In this document: piece by piece, positions 23,267-32,100 of the stretch | Position numbering within the stretch: position 1 is the first letter of the stretch | How the letters are laid out: each line of letters opens with the position of its first letter | NCBI GenBank assembly: GCA_005408345.1 | Contig: SEMN01000204.1 | Location: 744,001-808,000 of the forward strand | DNA from: Macquaria australasica | Lineage: Eukaryota > Chordata > Actinopteri > Centrarchiformes > Percichthyidae | Length of the DNA stretch: 64,000 bases | Reading direction: 5' to 3' | Notes under the pieces: model-generated | Told to the model about the DNA's origin: nothing | What the model saw: the letters and a program-made list of their open reading frames with translations, nothing else | Database searches by the model: none | Position numbers and translations under genes: made by a program

Positions 23267-25762
23267 GGTGAGTGTAACCTGGGCTCCCCTGTCTGTGTTG
23301 ACAGGTGATTGATGAGTCTCTGGATGTTAAAGAAGTGGTTTACAGTGCAGAGAGAGTCAGCGTTATGCATGATGATGAGCTGGTGAGTATAGCGGCGCCC
23401 TCCACAGGGCTCTCTGGGGAACTGTAGTTGTCAGTAGTGGGGAGAGGATGAAAGAAGGAGGGAGTGTGCAAAGATACCAGTTCTGCAGCTGCTAACTGTG
23501 AAAATAAAAAAAAAAGAAAACACAGCTTTGGAAAAGACCCCGAATCCCCTCTTATTTTTTAAACTGTTCTGTTCAGGCTAATATGTTTTGGTTGTTTCTG
23601 CATGGGTGCATGTTTGTTATGTGAATGTATCTGAATGTACACATTGAAAATCTCAGTTCGTATGATGAATGTGAATCCACACAAACTGAGCGCGCTCAGT
23701 TTATGTGTGAGAATGAGCAGTCAAAAAAGAAAGTCCCCAGTGGCTGTCTACATATGATTAGTTTGCGTCATATGTGCCAGATTACATTGTGAAGATGAGT
23801 GTAGGTGACTGTGGTTGTGTGTAAATACTGAATTGGCCAAGATATTACACAGTCTTCCACAAAGACACATTTCATGCATGTGTACACACTATTCACAAGT
23901 CAATCATGTCTTACAGGTCCTCTGCCAAAAGGGATGTTCTCCCTGCCTCACTGTGGTTTTATAAAATAACATGATAATAAAGGGTTAATTCTCCTCCAAA
24001 GCTACGTTAAGGGAGATTGATCAATCCATGCTCGGCAAAGTTGAAATCAAAAAACAAAAAGAATTCAATTTAATTTGATGACTGGCTTAAATTTTAAAGG
24101 GAGATTCTTGCATGTGTCAACCTGGGTGCTAATCTTATATCTTTCTATTATGACTATTGATCATAATAACAATTTACTCCACTGCAGATATTTGGGAACA
24201 CAGATTCCAGCAAGAACAATATTGATCAGGGCAAGAAGTGTGAGTCTGCTACAGCTTTCTAAATTAACAGACATCACTGCGAACAGTTCTCTTTGAGTCC
24301 GACTGAAAGTAAACAGATAGTTGTGCAATGGAAATCCCTGTTGCTATTGAAGGGAATTGCACAGCATAGCAGGTCCACTTCCAGGTAGACTAGACAGCTA
24401 ATTTAATTTCAATCAGGAGAGACTTTAGTATGAGTGAAGAGTCTTTGGCGATTAGATCGTGACGTAGAAGCCGTGAGCCAGATGGAGTCTAGACACTAGT
24501 GGGTGGATTGAACCAGACTCTGAGTGAGGTCAACTGGAGGTGAACGGGGTGGAGGAGGGTCGCAACGATTCTGCACAGTTGACAGCAAGCGAGAGGAGAA
24601 CAGATTTAAAGTTTAACAGCAGAAAAATGATTGACTGACTGATAGAGATCGTGACGAAATCTGGTTGGATAAGTGAGAGAGTAAACGCCGATAATCAGCT
24701 GATTAAGAGAAGTAGGGAGAGAGAGAGGGACGTGAATGAATGAGGCATAAAGATAGTCTTCCTGTTTGAACTGACGCTGAGCTTCATGTGAGGCCACTGG
24801 GATGCTGATCGTCAGTGTGAGGCTCGCTCTCCATTTAGCTTGTGTGCATGTTAGAGTAAGTAGCAGCAAACACAAGAAGATAGTTTGTGTCAGCAAGTTT
24901 TCCAAATTGCAAATGTTAATTGTAGTTAATAATGTTGTTAAATATGAGAATAACACCCAGGTTGACAAATGCTGGAATTTCCCTTTAGAAAAGGTTCATT
25001 GGTTCACATACATTTCTAGATGGCTGGACGGGAGCAATTTAAATGTCTATTCAGCGTAAGAAAATTACCTGATTGAGTTAATTAACCTTCATTATTAGAG
25101 CAAAGACAACTTTATTTTGTCTTTTTATTGCTTTAGTGATCAGCTGTTAATGTGTTGTCTCCTCACTGTTGCTCTCTCTGTCTTCCTCTCACCCTGTTCT
25201 ACCTGCTAGGAGTCTTACCGCCCCCTGGTAGAGGACTTTAGCTTCGGGAGCAGTGCACTGATTGGCTTGCTGGTGATCGCGGTGGCCATAGCAACTGTGA
25301 TTGTGATCAGTCTGGTGCTTTTGAGGAAGAGGCAATATGGCACCATCAGTCATGGCATCGTGGAGGTAAGCCACCCGTTATTTGGAGCTGAGAGTGTGGA
25401 GATTTGGGCAGAGGGTGTAAACCGCACACACCAGTGCTCTCAATGGACTGCTATCCATCTTATTCCAAGTGTCAGATTTAGATTAAATTATCAGGTTTTA
25501 TGTAAATGGTGCATGGGTAAATGCAAAACAGATTAGATTATTGTCCCGGCAGCATTTGAATACAACACACGCAGCATGTTGTGCCTACTGGAGTAGAGTG
25601 TCAATGTGCTCTGCCCTTGTCGAGGTCACCCATTTTGAGTGCCGTGTGTCTGTCTAACAGGTTGACCCCATGCTGACACCAGAGGAACGCCACCTCAGCA
25701 AGATGCAGAACCACGGCTACGAAAACCCCACCTACAAATACCTGGAGCAGATGCAGATCTAA
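1670..25762 (+). CDS. aplp2: Amyloid beta precursor-like protein 2 (APLP2), 5' exons missing
   Basis: Type I membrane glycoprotein of the APP family, cleaved by secretases and acting in adhesion, synapse function and intracellular signalling. Coding exons, all with intact phase: 1670-1799, 7249-7361, 9431-9642, 9901-10112, 10553-10720, 12864-12997, 13778-13852, 14202-14360, 15430-15558, 18395-18494, 19315-19488, 20157-20192, 22082-22164, 23305-23382, 25210-25365, 25661-25762. They give 686 residues; human APLP2 has 763, so roughly the first 70-80 (signal peptide and start of E1) lie upstream of the window. APLP2 rather than APP or APLP1 is shown by the cytoplasmic tail (RKRQYGTISHGIVE, then VDPMLTPEERHL and the YENPTY endocytosis motif), by a Kunitz exon, and by the 12-residue exon before GS. 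The neighbour ST14 is the same as in human 11q24. Domain blocks are described separately. Confidence 0.96.
5650..6226 (-). mobile_element. Teleost interspersed repeat with ACTTGAGTAAxTGTACTTxGTTACTTTCCACCA end
   Basis: The right end, read on the minus strand from about 6226, matches the well-known fish repeat terminus (ACTGGTGGAAAGTAACCAAG, then TACACTTACTCAAGTACTGT). The left end near 5650-5700 reads AAGTAAATTGATCTGAATA on the minus strand, as does the other end of full copies. The interior is AT-rich with AAAGTA/ACTTTT motifs usual for this family. It is probably a non-autonomous DNA transposon. It lies in the intron between the first two APLP2 exons of this window. Family name not asserted; Repbase/Dfam comparison would give it. 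Confidence 0.6.
9901..10112 (+). CDS. aplp2: APLP2 acidic region exon
   Basis: This 212-nt exon encodes the long Asp/Glu-rich segment that links E1 to the Kunitz and E2 domains in APP-family proteins. It contains a near-pure GAG/GAA/GAC run at 9949-10000, giving about 16 consecutive acidic residues, then a YHYVYEDE segment and a second acidic block. The exon starts at a strong pyrimidine-rich acceptor and ends at an AAAG/GTTTGT donor, a weaker form than its neighbours. The donor leaves phase 1, which the Kunitz exon completes. The triplet run is a likely site of length variation between individuals. Confidence 0.93.
10553..10720 (+). CDS. aplp2: APLP2 Kunitz-type protease inhibitor (KPI) exon
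   Basis: A 168-nt symmetric exon (phase 1 at both ends, 56 codons) encodes one complete Kunitz/BPTI domain with six cysteines. The reactive loop reads TGPCRAS, so P1 is Arg, as in inhibitors of trypsin-like proteases. The core YGGC.GNRNNF motif and the terminal EEYCMAVC motif are both present. In mammals this exon is alternatively spliced in APP and APLP2; its divisibility by three would allow clean skipping here too. Human APP carries the same GPCRA reactive loop. Confidence in the domain is very high; alternative use is inferred. Confidence 0.96.
10975..11262 (+). mobile_element. Degenerate copy of the teleost 'CTGCAACTAACGATTATTTTC' MITE family
   Basis: An AT-rich block with recognisable pieces of a very common fish MITE: TTTTCATTAT, TTAATTATTTTCTAATTAATTA, TTGCTTGTTTTGTC, CTTCAAATTCCAAA, TTTAAGAAGCTGGAAGCAGAG, and GATTAATTAATCTGTCAATAGATGAATCAATTAATGGTTA spread over the block. 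It sits in the intron after the Kunitz exon of APLP2. It is one of at least five copies or fragments of this family in the window. Confidence 0.55.
12864..19488 (+). CDS. aplp2: APLP2 E2 domain exons
   Basis: Exons 12864-12997, 13778-13852, 14202-14360, 15430-15558, 18395-18494 and most of 19315-19488 encode the helical E2 domain, which binds heparin and can form antiparallel dimers. Landmarks in order: DVDIYFETPADD linker, FQRAKEQLE, NRMER, KEWEEADRQAKNLPKAER, HFQAMVESLEEEA, the HLARVEAMLNDRRRLALENYLAALQ helix, PHRILQALRRYVRAENKDRQHT with its His residues, VMTHLRVIEERMNQSLSLLY, and DELLQEQKADMDQF. The spacing and exon boundaries match the APP family closely. 13778-13852 starts with a donor-like hexamer (see findings). 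Confidence 0.95.
13394..13437. repeat. Perfect 18-bp inverted repeat with 8-nt loop
   Basis: Left arm 13394-13411 (TTTGAGACCTATTTTCCC) and right arm 13420-13437 are exact reverse complements, separated by the 8 bases ATTATTTT. It lies in an APLP2 intron, about 340 bases before the exon at 13778. Nothing else nearby suggests a transposon end or RNA gene. Confidence 0.9.
15600..15778 (+). mobile_element. Fragment of the teleost CTGCAACTAACGATT-type MITE
   Basis: The block GTGAAAAATGCCCATCAC, then CCCAGGGCCCAAAGTGATGTCTTCA, then TTGCTTGTTTTGTCCAATCAACAATC and AAACTCAAAAATATTCAATTTAC follows the order of the interior of this fish MITE. The ends are lost or decayed (AATTATTTCATTATCAACTG near 15750). 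It lies directly downstream of the APLP2 exon at 15430-15558. Confidence 0.55.
17903..18205 (-). mobile_element. Copy of the teleost CTGCAACTAACGATT-type MITE, reverse orientation
   Basis: Begins GTTGAAACGATTATTCAATTAATGG and carries, in order, TTTCAGCTTTTCTCTAT, TTGTGTTCTTCACTGTC, AGACAAAATAAGCAACTGG, AAGACAACACCTTGGGCTTTGGGAAC and AAATGGGCATTTGTCC. These are the reverse-complement blocks of the same family as at 15.6 and 20.9 kb. Located in the APLP2 intron before the exon at 18395. Confidence 0.55.
19141..19178 (+). repeat. CT-rich simple repeat
   Basis: A run of CTCT units with single interruptions, in the APLP2 intron upstream of the exon at 19315. It is too far from the acceptor to serve as its pyrimidine tract. 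Confidence 0.8.
20157..20192 (+). CDS. aplp2: APLP2 optional 12-residue exon before the chondroitin sulphate site
   Basis: A 36-nt micro-exon with phase 1 on both sides, between the exon ending SEPEG and the exon starting GSAMSG. It encodes GDLSDSPRAFKK. In human APLP2 the matching 12-residue insert also ends in KK directly before GS, and its skipping creates the ENEGSG chondroitin sulphate attachment sequence. Both splice signals are weak (acceptor AATGCCAAG with the pyrimidine tract set back; donor GTTGGT), as expected for a regulated exon. Skipping would give EPEGSAMSG. The exon was chosen for phase, position and ending, not homology of every residue. Confidence 0.75.
20936..21178 (+). mobile_element. 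Best-preserved copy of the teleost CTGCAACTAACGATT-type MITE
   Basis: Left end GTGCTGCAACTAAGGATTATTTTCATTA and right end ACTAATTGTTTCAGCAC form imperfect terminal inverted repeats. Between them are GATTAATCTGTCCATTATTTTCTCCATTAATC and AAAATGTCTGGAAATAGTGAAAAATG blocks, in family order. About 240 bp, non-autonomous, in the APLP2 intron between the 36-nt exon and the exon at 22082. Confidence 0.65.
22008..22040 (+). repeat. (TTTG)n microsatellite
   Basis: Tandem GTTT units, about 40 bases before the acceptor of the APLP2 exon at 22082. The tract is T/G-rich rather than pyrimidine-rich. Confidence 0.85.
22082..25762 (+). CDS. aplp2: APLP2 juxtamembrane, transmembrane and cytoplasmic exons with stop codon
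   Basis: Exon 22082-22164 (GLIGAEERIINSK) and 23305-23382 (VIDESLDVKEVVYSAERVSV) make the extracellular stalk. Exon 25210-25365 encodes the single transmembrane helix (ALIGLLVIAVAIATVIVISLV) followed by the basic stop-transfer LRKRQ and the start of the tail. Exon 25661-25762 encodes the rest of the intracellular domain with the NPTY-type sorting and adaptor motif and ends in TAA at 25760-25762. No GxxxG dimer motif of APP is present in the membrane helix, as in APLP2. The intron at 23383-25209 carries a fold-back element. Confidence 0.96.
23213..23261 (+). repeat. (CA)n microsatellite
   Basis: An uninterrupted CA run of about 24 units, 44 bases upstream of the APLP2 exon at 23305. Likely length-polymorphic. 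Confidence 0.97.
24091..24990. mobile_element. Fold-back / long-TIR DNA element in APLP2 intron
   Basis: The ends are inverted copies. From 24095 the plus strand reads TAAAGGGAGATTCTTGCATG, then TGTCAACCTGGGTGCTAATC. From 24987 the minus strand reads TAAAGGGAAATTCCAGCATT, then TGTCAACCTGGGTGTTATTC. They match at about 35 of 40 positions and then diverge. The roughly 0.9-kb interior has no coding frame of interest. I found no clear target-site duplication. The CAACCTGGG-containing terminus resembles a repeat common in teleost introns. Confidence 0.65.
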
Positions 25763-26991
25763 CCAGAGCCAACAGGGGGCGCTGTGGAGTCTGACAGAGG
25801 ACAGCAACTAAGGGGGAACATACTACTGACCAATAACATATGCTATTATTAAAATCATTTGCATACATCCAAACTCCATTTACTGGTTTGTTCAAAACAA
25901 TCCTTAAAATAATGCTACTACTTCTACTACTGCTACTATTGTACTATAGAGCTCTTTTTGATCATGTTTCTTTTGAAAAGGTGATGTATCTGCCATTTTG
26001 CATTATGGAAAATGTGATTCTGCAGATTTCTCTGTAATTATCAATACAGCTATCTCAGATCAAGATGTATAACATTTCTTCAGACGTTTTCTTTATTTTT
26101 GAAAGTGAAAGGCAAATCAAGCAAAATTGTGTTTTTGAGTAGCCATCATCAAACCGGCATACCAGACACTAAGCTTTAGTTTTGCACCATGCGAGTGTCA
26201 TTCATGCAGTTTCTGATGGTTTTCTCAAAAGGAATTGGTGTTTTATTTTGTTCTTTTTTTCCTCTCAATAGATTGCTTGTATATGAAGGTTCTTTGTACC
26301 AATGAAAATGTATAGTGAAACGACAAATGAGAAAAAATGAAATCATGAATTATTTACTTTCTGTTCTTTGTTATGATAACAAGACAAAATACATACATAG
26401 ACAGTTTAAATATATATAAGATTAGATGTTTTTATTCCACCTTTTTTTTTTCCCAGGGAAGAGGCTACGAGTTGGTTTAGGGTTCTTAGCTCGGTGGTCA
26501 TGAGTTGTGTTTGCAGGCACTCACTGTCAGAGAGAGTCGGGGAAGGTGAAGGTGTGCACAGACCCCCCAGCTCAAACATCACACAAAACCTACTCTGAAC
26601 CCTTACTAAGTGAATGTGATAATATATCCCCTCCTACACACACAAGCACAACCTTTCATCAATAGGGAAGCAGTATGAATCGATAGATAAAGTAATACCT
26701 ATTGATGTGTTACATAGTTGAATGTATCTTGGAAGCTTTTTTTCCATACTATGTACCTGACAGGTTCTTATGTGGCTTTGATTTTAGTGTCACAAACATT
26801 GTGACAGTGGGCGATGACATGTCACAAACTGACAAGTGTTTTTTTGTTTTTTGTTTATTACTTTTTGCACAAATTATCTCAAGCACAAACCAAGTATCAG
26901 ACAAAACAGCTAATTTTGGGGGATGATGTACACACACGTTATTGGAGCAGCTGTTGGCTTTGCTGGTCATAAAGCGTGGAACAGTCTGATA

Positions 26992-27281
26992 GATCAAAAC
27001 AGGGCCGGCCCAGAGGCACAAACAAAATAAGCAGCTGCTTAGGGCCCGTCTGCCACCAGGGGGGCCCCCAAATGAAGTGAAGTACATAATTTGGTGAATT
27101 TGGGCGTGCTATATAACTCATTCTGGGATCAGAACAAATACCAAACAATGGACAAAGTTTTTCTGAACCTGAATATACCAAATTTGGGGATTGTAACAAA
27201 TCATTTTGGTAGGTATTTTGCAATCTTGATTTTGGGGGGATTTGGGTACCCAGAAAGGCTTGGGCCGGCCCTGGATCAAAG
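26992..27281. mobile_element. hAT-type MITE with 8-bp target-site duplication
   Basis: Terminal inverted repeats CAGGGCCGGCCCA at 27000-27012 and its reverse complement ending at 27273 bound a 274-bp element. It is flanked by GATCAAAA (26992-26999) and GATCAAAG (27274-27281), an 8-bp target-site duplication with one mismatch. An 8-bp duplication and CAGGG-type ends are the marks of the hAT superfamily. There is no transposase, so it is non-autonomous. It lies in the probable APLP2 3' UTR or just beyond. Confidence 0.85.
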
Positions 27282-27879
27282 CCAATTTGGAGACAACTTG
27301 GAGCTGGAGGGCTGTGCAGGCAGACAGAGACACACACAGAAAGACAAGGCTTGGAGAGCTGGTTTCTGAAAAAAGAAAAGGAAAAAAAGCTAACTTGTGT
27401 ATTTTTACAGGTAGAAAATAGCACAAACAAGTAAACTGAATACAAGAATCCTCTTTTCTCTCTCTCTCTTAGTATTGTCTTTGTATGCCTGTATAGTTGA
27501 TGTTGCAATCATGGCTTTTTTCCAGAGGATTACCTGTGGTGTGCATTGTTCTTATATGAAATTATATGATATATATTTTTAAGTTTGTTTTCTTGTTTTC
27601 TATTTTTTCTCTTCCTGTGACAGTATCTCTGTATGTGACTGTCTCACTATGCACCCAAACGGCTTCAATCTTGTAACTGCCTGCTTGATTGTGGGAGGGG
27701 ACTGGGAACTAATATATATGCATTAGTGGTTTTAAAAAAAATTGATTGACACCAATGGAAACAGATTTATGGTTACAGGGGGGATACACATAAATAAACT
27801 CACAACTTCCATACGGATGTGTTGTCTTTTCATGGATGGATGGAATGATAGACAGATAGATAGAATTGGGACCATTATT

Positions 27880-28050
27880 TTAGGGATGCAGCTAACAATT
27901 ATTTTTGTGATCAATAATTCTGTTAATTATTCTTTCAGTTAATTGTTTGGTTCTTTTTTCTCAATTATTAAAAAAGTTGCCATTATTTTATATTATATTT
28001 CATACATGTATATTTTAAGGGTGTGTCTGTTTGGATAAAAAATTATTAAG
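27880..28050 (+). mobile_element. Fragment of the teleost CTGCAACTAACGATT-type MITE
   Basis: Begins AGGGATGCAGCTAACAATTATTTTTGTG, followed by ATCAATAATTCTGTTAATTATTCTTTCAGTTAATTG and TTGGTTC, which is the left end of the family in order. The rest has decayed. Confidence 0.55.
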
Positions 28051-28143
28051 GCTTGTTTTCTTTTCCTTAATCTTAGTTTAAAGGTTTTTGAGGGATGTTT
28101 GTAAAGGCCCATGGCTGTCCTGTATTTAGTATTACAGAATAAA

Positions 28144-29127
28144 TAGTGCTGCCTAGTTGTATTAATCCGCCTGTGTTTAGCGGATTAAAACAGTCTCTAT
28201 TTACAAATTGGCAATATTGACTCATTTTATCTCCACAGATTGAGAGCCTTTCCGTTTTGGGGAAGATGCCATTTTCTCAAACAGAAACTTGTGGCTCATC
28301 ATGCATCATAGATGTAATTTTTTTTAAAAATGGAGGTGATTCAGCTGAAGTGACTCACCATCATCGTTGTATTGCACAAACAAGGAAGGGTGAAGCCCGG
28401 ATAAGATCACATGACTGATACTAAAAATAGGCTGTATGAAACCTTTATTATATCAATATTTAACGAAATAAAAACAGATTTTGTATTTTAATTGTTTTAT
28501 TTATTTTAGCAACTCCTTGAAAATGTGTCCAGGCTTAAAATATAGTCCTCGGCTGCTTAAAAACACTACAACAAATAAATAAAATGTAAACTCAGCACTG
28601 TCGGTATTATAATCGAGTTAATGGTGCGTTTTATTTATTATAATAGGTACCTTTCTGTAGTCGTTTACCATAAAAGGACATTTAAAAAAACAACAACATC
28701 GTAGTTCTCACCTAGGCCAGGTAAACAGGAAGTAGCTACAGGTGTTTATGGGGTGGAGACACGCCCGCAGAAACCTGACGCTCACGGAAAAAGGTTTTTC
28801 TTGCTGTTTCGTCTGGTTTCCCTCCATAGGAGTCACTCGGGCAGGCGACACATTCTGGTCAGACAGACATTTGTGAACATCTCGACCGGACAGGAGCCGT
28901 CTTTTAAAGATACTAGGAGACCTTTTTTTGTCGGTGACAAACACAAGACTTCGTGTCTTGGCGACCAGGCCTGCAGGTTCACCTCAGAAAACGGCCTGTG
29001 GAGAACTAATAAAAGTCAAAGAAATAAGCAACAAGAGAGAAGGGGGGGCGGGAGAGGAGAAGTAGTTCAGGTGTTTGAGGGCGTTTAGGTTTTAATTTTG
29101 GCAGCCTAGTCCAGGTTTTGATCCCTG
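28144..29127 (+). promoter_or_regulatory. APLP2-ST14 intergenic region and probable ST14 promoter / 5' UTR
   Basis: About 1 kb without a recognisable gene. The first part is AT-rich; from about 28690 it becomes richer in G and C up to the ST14 start codon at 29128. No TATA box in a convincing position. The transcription start was not located. Assignment as promoter rests only on position. Confidence 0.4.
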
Positions 29128-32100
29128 ATGGACTACATGGACAGTGGACTGAGATACACCCCAAAGTCGGTAAGAAACTTGAGTAATTCTGTACACAGCC
29201 TACACATATCTCATGCATCTTAAGCGGAGACTCTGCTTTATCCTGTTAAATGTCGATTAGATGTTTATGAAGGAGTTTGGGTGTTTCCTGAATGACAGTG
29301 ACGTTGCTTTCACCTCGTTCCTAACATCGGTGTCATGTTTGTGAAACAGTGAAGGGGCATCAGACAGGAAGTGAAACCGCTGCAGAGACGAACTTAAAAC
29401 AAGTGTAGGCTATAGGTAAATGAAACCAGCCATAGCAAACATGAAGTAGATCACCTGTGTTTTCATTCCACACATACACACAACACTTGAAAGGGTGTCA
29501 CTTGTATACAGCCATTCATTTGGGGGGTTTTAACCTCACACTGGTTAGCCTGAAGACAAACATGTTACTAAGTGAAAAAGAAATCCAGAGCTTAGAAGCA
29601 GAGAACCTGCTTCTGTGCCGATTAGAGGCTGTGCTAGCACTTTCATTTGGTATTTTCTTGGGAGAACTTTTAAACTTGTTATTCCCATGTTTTAAAAAAA
29701 AAAAGCCCTAAAGTGTCACCTTTTAGATTCAAAAGAGCACCTCTTCTGAGGCTGCACAATCCCCCAAATTGTTATTTTTATACAAGAAAAACTCTCATCT
29801 GCATCTGGATAAGGATCAGTTTGTGATAGACAGTCATATGATACATATGTTGGATCATTTTTTTCATAAGAAATCCTTTTGTGAAATCTTGGATAGATTG
29901 CACATATCCTTCTAACAAAGTAGCCCGAAGAGGCTGCCAGCTTTTTTTTTTCTCTGGTACCTTATTTCCAAGAACTTGGCACAATGAAAAAAATGGTATT
30001 GAGGCATCTTCCCACATGCAGTGTGTTTAGCCTACTCCAAAACCCTTCAACCTTAAAACCAACTACAAAATCTGGATAAACCCTTTTTCAAATAGGGATT
30101 TTAAAGTGTATCTCTCTGGGATGATCGACATGAAAACATTTGGGAATCTCACTGAGCTTCATCGGTGAAGGTTCTCAGTAAGAAGGCAGCCATCGTGAAT
30201 TCCTCCAGGAACCTCCGCCCTGTTGTGACTTGTTCACTTGAGTCTTTCTCTTCTGTAGGCTAACATCCACTTCCAGATTAATCCACAGCATCACAGCATG
30301 GTGATAAATACAAGGCGTTATGTGAAAAATGCCCTTCAGTCTCAGAGGATTTGTCCTCCAGGGCACAATGCAGCAGATCTGGAGGAGTATGCAGCAGCAA
30401 GGTTGCTGTGCTAAGCATGTTTTGGTCATTGACAGTGAGGCTGGGTAATAACGTAATGCTATTTTAAACATATTATGATTAAATGATGCGTATTAAAATT
30501 TACATTTCTGTTGTCCACAAGAATAATAAGCAAATTGCTGTTAAAGACAGACAAAATTAAGTATTTGACATTGTAAGGAATATCATTTGAATATTTCAGA
30601 GTTTTGTGTGTATAAGAGATGTTTGTTTTTATTATAATGATATTGATTGAACCATATGGACACTGAGAAACTGCTTACAAGCTCAGTAAACATTTACACT
30701 TACATTTCAGGCTCCATGAAGAGTTAATATTTACAGTTGTGGCTCATTTGCAGAATTATAAGTTCAGGAAAACTTAATCTTGTTTACAAGAAGATGGGGT
30801 GTTATGACATCTTCTCTCTGTTTCTTAATTTAGAATCTATTTCCCTTTTAATTTGCAGCTTGTAACTTTTAAAAAACACAACGGGCAGTGAATGCATGAT
30901 GCATGTCGTGTTTGGTTAATAAACAAAACAGAGAAATATCTGTTCCACAGACTCTGCAATGAGCCTTTAATATGAGAATTAGACAATGACAAATGTAATA
31001 CCTGCCCTTTTGACAATAATTCTGTCAACGCACTACATTTTAATGCTTGTATTGTTTGCCGTGCCCTCATAGGTGCAGTGTAATTCATTCTTGTCATTCA
31101 TGAGTATCAGGTTTATATAGGCGGAAAGAAAGTGTTGCCCTTAGTTCATAAAACCATTAGTGGTGTCGCAGTTCTCCAGTAAGCTCCTTTTAATTGTAAT
31201 GCCAATGATTTTTTAATTTTTTTTAAACATCCCAAAGCTTTTAAGATTATTTTTTGTTGGCTCGTGAAGAAGCCCAGTCTTTCAGGGACCTTTTTTTAAT
31301 TTCATACTACAGTACAGCGAGCACTCACAGAAACCTGTTGTATTCCACTTCAGGTCTGCGAGTGGTTTGCTCCCAGCAGGTTTGACAGGATTTTACATGG
31401 TGAAACCTTTGTACTAACTCCCTCCCCCCTCTGTCTCACCTCTTTAAGGTAACCATAGAAGCATGACTCATACATGAAGTTCCCTTCTAATTCATTAACA
31501 GTGGCAGACACTGAAACCGTCTTTAGATTTCTTTCCCTTGAAAAGCATTTTGTCATATTTCAGAACATGCAGTAGTTGCATACTTTCTACTCAGGTAGAA
31601 AAAAGACAGCTACTTCTATTCTGTCTTAAAGAACAAACAAAATCATCCGTGTCAATAAAGAAACATCCCTGCGGCTCTATGTCCACAAATGACTCCACCT
31701 CCTGTGAAAGGGTTGGAGTTGCTGTTCAGAGGTTGTTGTTGTTGGCTTAATTGATATATGCTCTTCAGTTTTATGTGTTGATCATTCATTCAGTCATACA
31801 ATTGTCTGTCTGTCTGTCTTCTAGGACAAAGACTGGGACACCGCTGTCCAGTTCCTGCCAGCATCAGATAACAAAAAGCTTGAGAAGAAAAAGGGTCCAG
31901 GGAAAGTTGGGGCTGTGATCGGTGTGGTGGTCTTCGCTGCTGTTATTGCACTTATGACCGGACTGCTAGTCTGGCATTTCCACTGTAAGAATCCCTTCCT
32001 ACATATTAATTAGATTGATAGGACACAATAGCAAATAGTTCATGAAAAAGGATGTAAAACTTTGAAGTAACCTGATCACAATGAAGGTGGGTAGAGTCAA

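Larger units (their letters stand above)
25763..28143 (+). other. aplp2: APLP2 3' UTR and downstream region with candidate poly(A) signals
   Basis: No coding frame with recognisable homology follows the APLP2 stop codon until ST14. AATAAA hexamers on the plus strand occur near 27793 and at 28138-28143, so the UTR may reach about 2.4 kb; the true cleavage site cannot be fixed from sequence. The region holds a hAT MITE (27000-27273) and a fragment of the CTGCAACTAACGATT-type MITE at about 27880-28050. Confidence 0.5.

Noticed and set aside
26939..27508. 189-codon minus-strand open frame downstream of APLP2
   Set aside because: It crosses both ends of the hAT MITE, has no recognisable domain, and its composition follows that repeat.
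30175..30471. 98-codon minus-strand frame in ST14 intron 1
   Set aside because: No family motif, no fitting splice sites, and base composition like the surrounding intron.
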